The notes beneath the pieces were generated by a model that saw nothing but the letters and a program-made list of their open reading frames with translations, did not search any database and had not been told where the DNA came from. A stretch of DNA of 10,978 nucleotides from an uncultured Bacilli bacterium (GTDB lineage Bacteria > Bacillota_I > Bacilli_A > RFN20 > CAG-449), in NCBI GenBank assembly GCA_947593895.1, contig CANQDY010000034.1:1-10978 (forward strand), read 5' to 3'. A program made the position numbers and the translations under genes. Positions 7,759 to 10,978 of the stretch are shown piece by piece. Every line of letters starts with the position of its first letter. The first letter of the stretch is position 1.

Positions 7759-8580
7759 ATGAATCAATTATTTAATGAAATGAAAAGGTTAATTTTAAAG
7801 CAGAATGATGAAGAATTTGAGTTTTTTGTTAATAATCATATGGAACTATTAAAGGAAGATCCTGTTTTATTCATTTCTAATCACGTTTCTTATTATGCTT
7901 ATCAAGAAAATGTAAAGAAGGTACTAGAAATAATTGAAAAATATAAAAATATGCCATACATTTCAATGACTGTTGAAGATTTACTTAATGAATTAAAAGA
8001 AAATGTTGAAAAAATTGATCATCAGCCTAAATCATATTCAAAAGAAGAAATTTCTAATTGTTTGAAAAGTAATAATGAGGAGAAGATGATTGCGTGTCTA
8101 GAATATTTATCAAAACTTAATATTCGTTCTTATATTGATGAAATTCAAAAATTTTTACTTAGTGATATTCCTCATAAGTATAAAGTTTTAGCTCTTTATA
8201 TTCTTATTGAGCAAAAGTATCAAAATGAAGTTAAATTTTTAAAAGATGGGTTAACATATACCTTAAATCCATCTCTTCTTGAATTACCACTTGAGACATA
8301 TGAGTATCAAGAATGTGTTAAAAAGATTCAAGATGAAGATATTGATCCACAGGTTAAAGACTATGCAATTGAAATTTTAAATACGATTCAAATTAAAGAA
8401 TTTCCTGATTCGTATTTGACAATAGATAATGCTTCATTGATGAAAGAAATTTTTATTGTAATGAGTAAGAAATATTTAATGCAAGATTTTGATTTAAACT
8501 ACATTATTTCCTCACACAAAATCAGTAAGTTAAAAATTGAAGAATTAATCAATGAATTAACTCAAATTGTTTATGAATAA
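7759..8580 (+). CDS. DUF3196-like alpha-helical protein (Mycoplasma MG237/MPN330-like)
   Basis: This is a 273-aa soluble protein, very rich in Glu, Lys, Leu and Ile, with no signal peptide or TM helix. It appears to be built of short helical pairs such as the segments around residues 95-120 and 135-160, like TPR or HEAT repeats. I assign it to DUF3196 from two points: its composition and start (MNQLFNEMKRLILKQNDEEF), and its position directly before tig and lon. The latter is where MG237/MPN330, the DUF3196 type protein, lies in Mycoplasma, as I recall it. The biochemical role is unknown; the context suggests a chaperone, ribosome or proteolysis link, but that is only inference. No catalytic motif is visible. 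The start is set by AAGGAG at 7745-7750. The gene follows the ABC exporter by 1 nt, so it is co-transcribed with it, whereas tig has its own promoter. Confidence 0.65.
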   Translation: MNQLFNEMKRLILKQNDEEFEFFVNNHMELLKEDPVLFISNHVSYYAYQENVKKVLEIIEKYKNMPYISMTVEDLLNELKENVEKIDHQPKSYSKEEISNCLKSNNEEKMIACLEYLSKLNIRSYIDEIQKFLLSDIPHKYKVLALYILIEQKYQNEVKFLKDGLTYTLNPSLLELPLETYEYQECVKKIQDEDIDPQVKDYAIEILNTIQIKEFPDSYLTIDNASLMKEIFIVMSKKYLMQDFDLNYIISSHKISKLKIEELINELTQIVYE

Positions 8581-8594
8581 TATTAAATATTATT
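8576..8594. promoter_or_regulatory. All-AT palindrome over the -35 of the tig promoter
   Basis: AATAATATT-A-AATATTATT is a perfect 9+1+9 dyad. It begins at the stop codon of the upstream gene and ends on the first two bases of the tig -35 box. It could be an operator or UP-like element, or a weak all-AU hairpin at the end of the upstream transcript. Its all-A/T content makes a chance origin quite possible. Confidence 0.3.
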
Positions 8595-8620
8595 GTAATG
8601 AAAAAAAGTTATGATATAAT
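8593..8620 (+). promoter_or_regulatory. Extended -10 promoter for tig
   Basis: TTGTAA (8593-8598) is followed after 16 nt by a perfect TATAAT (8615-8620) with TG one base upstream (TGATATAAT). This is a strong housekeeping-sigma extended -10 promoter. Transcription would begin near 8627, giving a 5' leader of about 30 nt with AGGAGG at 8642-8647. It is the best promoter in the window and separates the tig-lon block from the ABC/DUF3196 operon. No CIRCE-type (TTAGCACTC) element is present. Confidence 0.75.
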
Positions 8621-8656
8621 TCTAATGTTGACTAAATATTCAGGAGGATATTAATT

Positions 8657-9928
8657 ATGGAAAGAAAAGTAGAAAGAAAAGATAATTTGGAAGTATCAGT
8701 AAATTTAGTTTGCTCAGGAGATGAATGGACTAAATATACTAAAAAGCAATATAACAAACATGCAAGTAAGGTAACAGTTAAAGGATTTAGACCTGGACAT
8801 GTTCCTAGCGATATGGTTAAAGCAAGAATTAATATGGCTCAAGTACTAAATGACGCATTATTTGACGCAGTTAATGAAGGATTTTCACTTGCGGTAAGAG
8901 AAGAAAAATTAAATGTATTTACTCAACCAAAACTTGAAGTAAAAACTATTAACGAAAAGGAATTTGATGCAACTATTACATTTGCATTACCACCAGAAGT
9001 TACTTTAGGTCAATATAAACAACTCGGTATTAAGGCTAAAGCAGTTCGTATTTTAGAAAAAGATGTCAAAGAATATATTGACAACTTAAGGAAACAATAT
9101 GCAATAATGGAAGTTAAGGATGGTGAAGCTCAACTTGGTGATACTGTCATCATTGACTTTATTGGATATGTTGATGGAACTCCATTTGAGGGTGGAGATG
9201 CAAAAGGTTATGAATTAGAACTTGGTTCAAATTCATTTATTCCTGGATTTGAAGATGCATTAGTTGGTATCAAGGCTGGTGAAAAGAGATCTATTAATGT
9301 TACATTCCCAGAAAACTATGTTGAAAAATTAAAAAATAAACCAGCAACTTTTGACATTAATTGTTCAGAAGTAAAAATTAAGAAAATGCCTAAACTAACA
9401 AAAGAGTTCATTGATGAACTTGGTTTTGAAGGTGTAACTGATGAGGAAACATTAAAGAGCTATTGCAAAAAGCAAATTAGTGTTAAAAAGGAGCAGGAAA
9501 ATAAAAACGAACAATTAACTGAAATTATCAATAAAGCTATTGAAAATGCGACAGTTATTATTCCTGATGCAGTTGTTGAAGATGAAGCAAATGCGATGTT
9601 AGATCAGGTTTTAAATCAAATTAAACAATCCGGTTTAACTTATAAAGATTATGTTGCAATTAATGGTGGAGATGAAAAGGCTATTGCAGAAAAACGTAAA
9701 GAAGAGGCTAAGAAAAATATTAAATCTTCACTTGTCGTTAACAAAATTATGTCAGTTGAAGGTTTAGCGGTGACTGAAGAGATGATCAATGCTCAATATA
9801 AAAGTATTGCAGAACAATACAAAATGAGTATTGATGATGTCAAAAAGGCATTTGAAAAAAACAAGAATAATTTTGTTAGTCAATTAGCTAATAAATTATT
9901 TACTGATTTTATGCTTGCTAATAACTAA
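8657..9928 (+). CDS. tig: Trigger factor, ribosome-bound chaperone and prolyl isomerase
   Basis: Trigger factor binds at the ribosome exit tunnel, shelters emerging chains and has FKBP-type peptidyl-prolyl cis-trans isomerase activity. All three parts are present in 423 aa, the usual size. The ribosome-docking domain (1-110) has the signature GFRPGHVP at 43-50. The FKBP domain (about 158-242) includes GDTVIIDFIGYVDGTPFEGG and LGSNSFIPGFEDALVGIKAG. The charged helical C-terminal chaperone arms run from about 250 to 423. The ATG is 9 nt after AGGAGG. The gene has its own promoter, and lon follows after 45 bp, separated by a perfect hairpin. The first residues (MERKVERKDNLEVSVNLVCS) are typical. 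Nothing essential is missing. Confidence 0.97.
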   Translation: MERKVERKDNLEVSVNLVCSGDEWTKYTKKQYNKHASKVTVKGFRPGHVPSDMVKARINMAQVLNDALFDAVNEGFSLAVREEKLNVFTQPKLEVKTINEKEFDATITFALPPEVTLGQYKQLGIKAKAVRILEKDVKEYIDNLRKQYAIMEVKDGEAQLGDTVIIDFIGYVDGTPFEGGDAKGYELELGSNSFIPGFEDALVGIKAGEKRSINVTFPENYVEKLKNKPATFDINCSEVKIKKMPKLTKEFIDELGFEGVTDEETLKSYCKKQISVKKEQENKNEQLTEIINKAIENATVIIPDAVVEDEANAMLDQVLNQIKQSGLTYKDYVAINGGDEKAIAEKRKEEAKKNIKSSLVVNKIMSVEGLAVTEEMINAQYKSIAEQYKMSIDDVKKAFEKNKNNFVSQLANKLFTDFMLANN

Positions 9929-9959
9929 ATTTGGTAGATTATTTATTCTACCAAATTTA
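9926..9959 (+). promoter_or_regulatory. Perfect 13-bp inverted repeat between tig and lon
   Basis: TAAATTTGGTAGA (9926-9938) pairs perfectly with TCTACCAAATTTA (9947-9959) around the 8-nt loop TTATTTAT. The 5' arm contains the tig stop codon, and the 3' arm ends where lon's AAAGGAGG begins (9959-9966). There is no T-run after the stem, so it is a poor intrinsic terminator. It may protect the mRNA end, tune lon translation or reduce read-through, or it may be a DNA operator for lon. It is not CIRCE or a CtsR repeat by eye. Confidence 0.65.
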
Positions 9960-9973
9960 AAGGAGGTAGACTT

Positions 9974-10978
9974 ATGAATAATGATACAAATAATGAGATG
10001 ATTCCTTTATTAGTTACCAGGGGAATTATACTATTTCCAGGATGTAGTGATCAAATTGATGTTGGACGTTCCTTTTCAGTTAATGCAATTACTACATCAT
10101 TAAATGATTTTGGTGGGAAGATCATAATTTGTAGTCAAAAAGAACCAAATGGAACTAAGATTGATAAAGATGCCATTTTTGAATATGGCTCGCTTTGTAA
10201 TATTAGTTCAATTCGTGAACAAAAGAATCTTTTTCGAGTAAAATTAACTTCAATTGCTCGAGTTAAATTAATTAATCCAAGATTTATTCTTGATTCTGAA
10301 GATGACTATTTAAAAACGGATTTTCAGGTTATTGAATCAACTGTCACAGAATCAGTTGAGGAAGAAGAAAAGTTGATGGACGACATTGTTAATTTACTAT
10401 CTCGTTTTGGTGCATCAACTTTACCACCATCTTTAATAAATCGCCTTAATAAAGGAATTTCATCTGAAGATTTAACCAATCAATTATGTCAGTATTTTCC
10501 TTTTGAATTAAAGGATAAGGAAAGAATGCTTGAAGAAACAAATATTGTTAATAGACTTAATTTCTTAAAAGATGTTCTTATAGAAATTAAAAGTGCTTCT
10601 GAAATTGAAAACTCAATTAATAAAAGAGTCAGAGAACGTACAGAACAACAACAAAAAGAATACATTCTTCGTGAAAAATTAAGAGCAACACAAGATGAAT
10701 TAAATGAAGTCACTGGCGATGGTGAGGAAAACGAAGAACAGGAAATTCTTAATAAATTAGAAAAGCAGACTTATCCTGAAGAAGTAAAAAGGAAAATCAA
10801 AAAAGAATTACAACGCTATAAGCAAATGCCTGGTGCTTCACTTGAAGCTACTATGTCAAAAACTTATATTGACTGGTTAGTTGATTTACCTTGGTCAATT
10901 AAGACAGAAGATAATGATTCATTAGAAAATGTAATAAAAGTTTTAGATGAAGATCATTATGGACTTGAAAAGGTTAAG
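9974..10978 (+). CDS. lon: ATP-dependent protease Lon, N-terminal part (3' end outside window)
   Basis: LonA degrades misfolded and some regulatory proteins in the cytosol using ATP. The window holds 335 codons and the frame is still open at its last base. The N-terminal substrate-binding domain starts at IPLLVTRGIILFPG (10-23; the family form is LPLRGxVVFPG). Family landmarks then follow: the helical stretch QQKEYILREKLRATQDEL (226-243), then MPGASLEATMSKTYIDWLVDLPW (285-307; usual form MPxxSxExxVxRxYLDWLxxLPW) and LDEDHYGLEKVK (324-335). That last motif lies just before the AAA+ module, so Walker A/B and the Ser-Lys dyad lie outside the window. The ATG is 7 nt after AAAGGAGG, a near-perfect ribosome site. 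It is probably co-transcribed with tig, subject to the hairpin at 9926-9959. The N-domain linker around residues 128-136 is unusually acidic (VEEEEK), a small variation. Confidence 0.95.
   Translation, partial: MNNDTNNEMIPLLVTRGIILFPGCSDQIDVGRSFSVNAITTSLNDFGGKIIICSQKEPNGTKIDKDAIFEYGSLCNISSIREQKNLFRVKLTSIARVKLINPRFILDSEDDYLKTDFQVIESTVTESVEEEEKLMDDIVNLLSRFGASTLPPSLINRLNKGISSEDLTNQLCQYFPFELKDKERMLEETNIVNRLNFLKDVLIEIKSASEIENSINKRVRERTEQQQKEYILREKLRATQDELNEVTGDGEENEEQEILNKLEKQTYPEEVKRKIKKELQRYKQMPGASLEATMSKTYIDWLVDLPWSIKTEDNDSLENVIKVLDEDHYGLEKVK

Noticed and set aside
10489..10713. - strand open frame of 74 codons
   Set aside because: It is antisense to the Lon helical region, which is clearly coding on the + strand.

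Overview
The window is a strongly AT-rich bacterial fragment with every intact gene on the + strand, short spacers and good Shine-Dalgarno sites (AGGAGG-like). It looks like a low-GC Gram-positive lineage near the Mollicutes (Mycoplasmatota-type or a related uncultured Bacilli group). The main reason is the order DUF3196-like protein, trigger factor, Lon, which I recall as the Mycoplasma order MG237-MG238-MG239 (MPN330-MPN331-MPN332). Tryptophans are TGG and no intact gene contains an in-frame TGA, so the genome does not show the Mycoplasma UGA=Trp code. That fits an early-branching or Acholeplasma/RF39/Izemoplasma-like lineage rather than Mycoplasma proper.

Region 1 (1-3025) is the end of an operon for an ion-pumping membrane complex. 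It holds the C-terminal two thirds of one complex I/Mrp-type proton-conducting subunit and a complete second one of 668 aa with a NuoL/HyfB-like C-terminal extension. Partners (hydrogenase, NADH-oxidising or Mrp small subunits) would lie upstream of the window. Region 2 (3033-3920) is uppP, undecaprenyl-diphosphatase, whose ribosome binding site lies in the 3' arm of a 13-bp hairpin.

Region 3 (3921-4748) has no intact gene. It begins with a decaying HD-domain phosphohydrolase pseudogene (nonsense codon, frameshift, lost HD aspartate). A hairpin terminator and a very AT-rich stretch follow, and a likely promoter and an 18-bp palindrome lie just before the next gene.

Region 4 (4749-8580) holds a 1002-aa fused MacB/FtsX-type ABC exporter with an unusually large extracytoplasmic domain, followed at once by the DUF3196-like alpha-helical protein. 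Region 5 (8593-10978) is a protein quality-control block. A clear extended -10 promoter precedes tig (trigger factor), then comes a perfect 13-bp hairpin, then the start of lon, which runs off the end of the window.

I see no CRISPR array, tRNA, rRNA, insertion sequence or defence system, and I do not claim a new system. The most notable items are the hairpins at the uppP and lon start sites, the well-resolved HD pseudogene, the large exporter ectodomain, and the Mycoplasma-type synteny in a genome that keeps uppP and a complex I-like pump.
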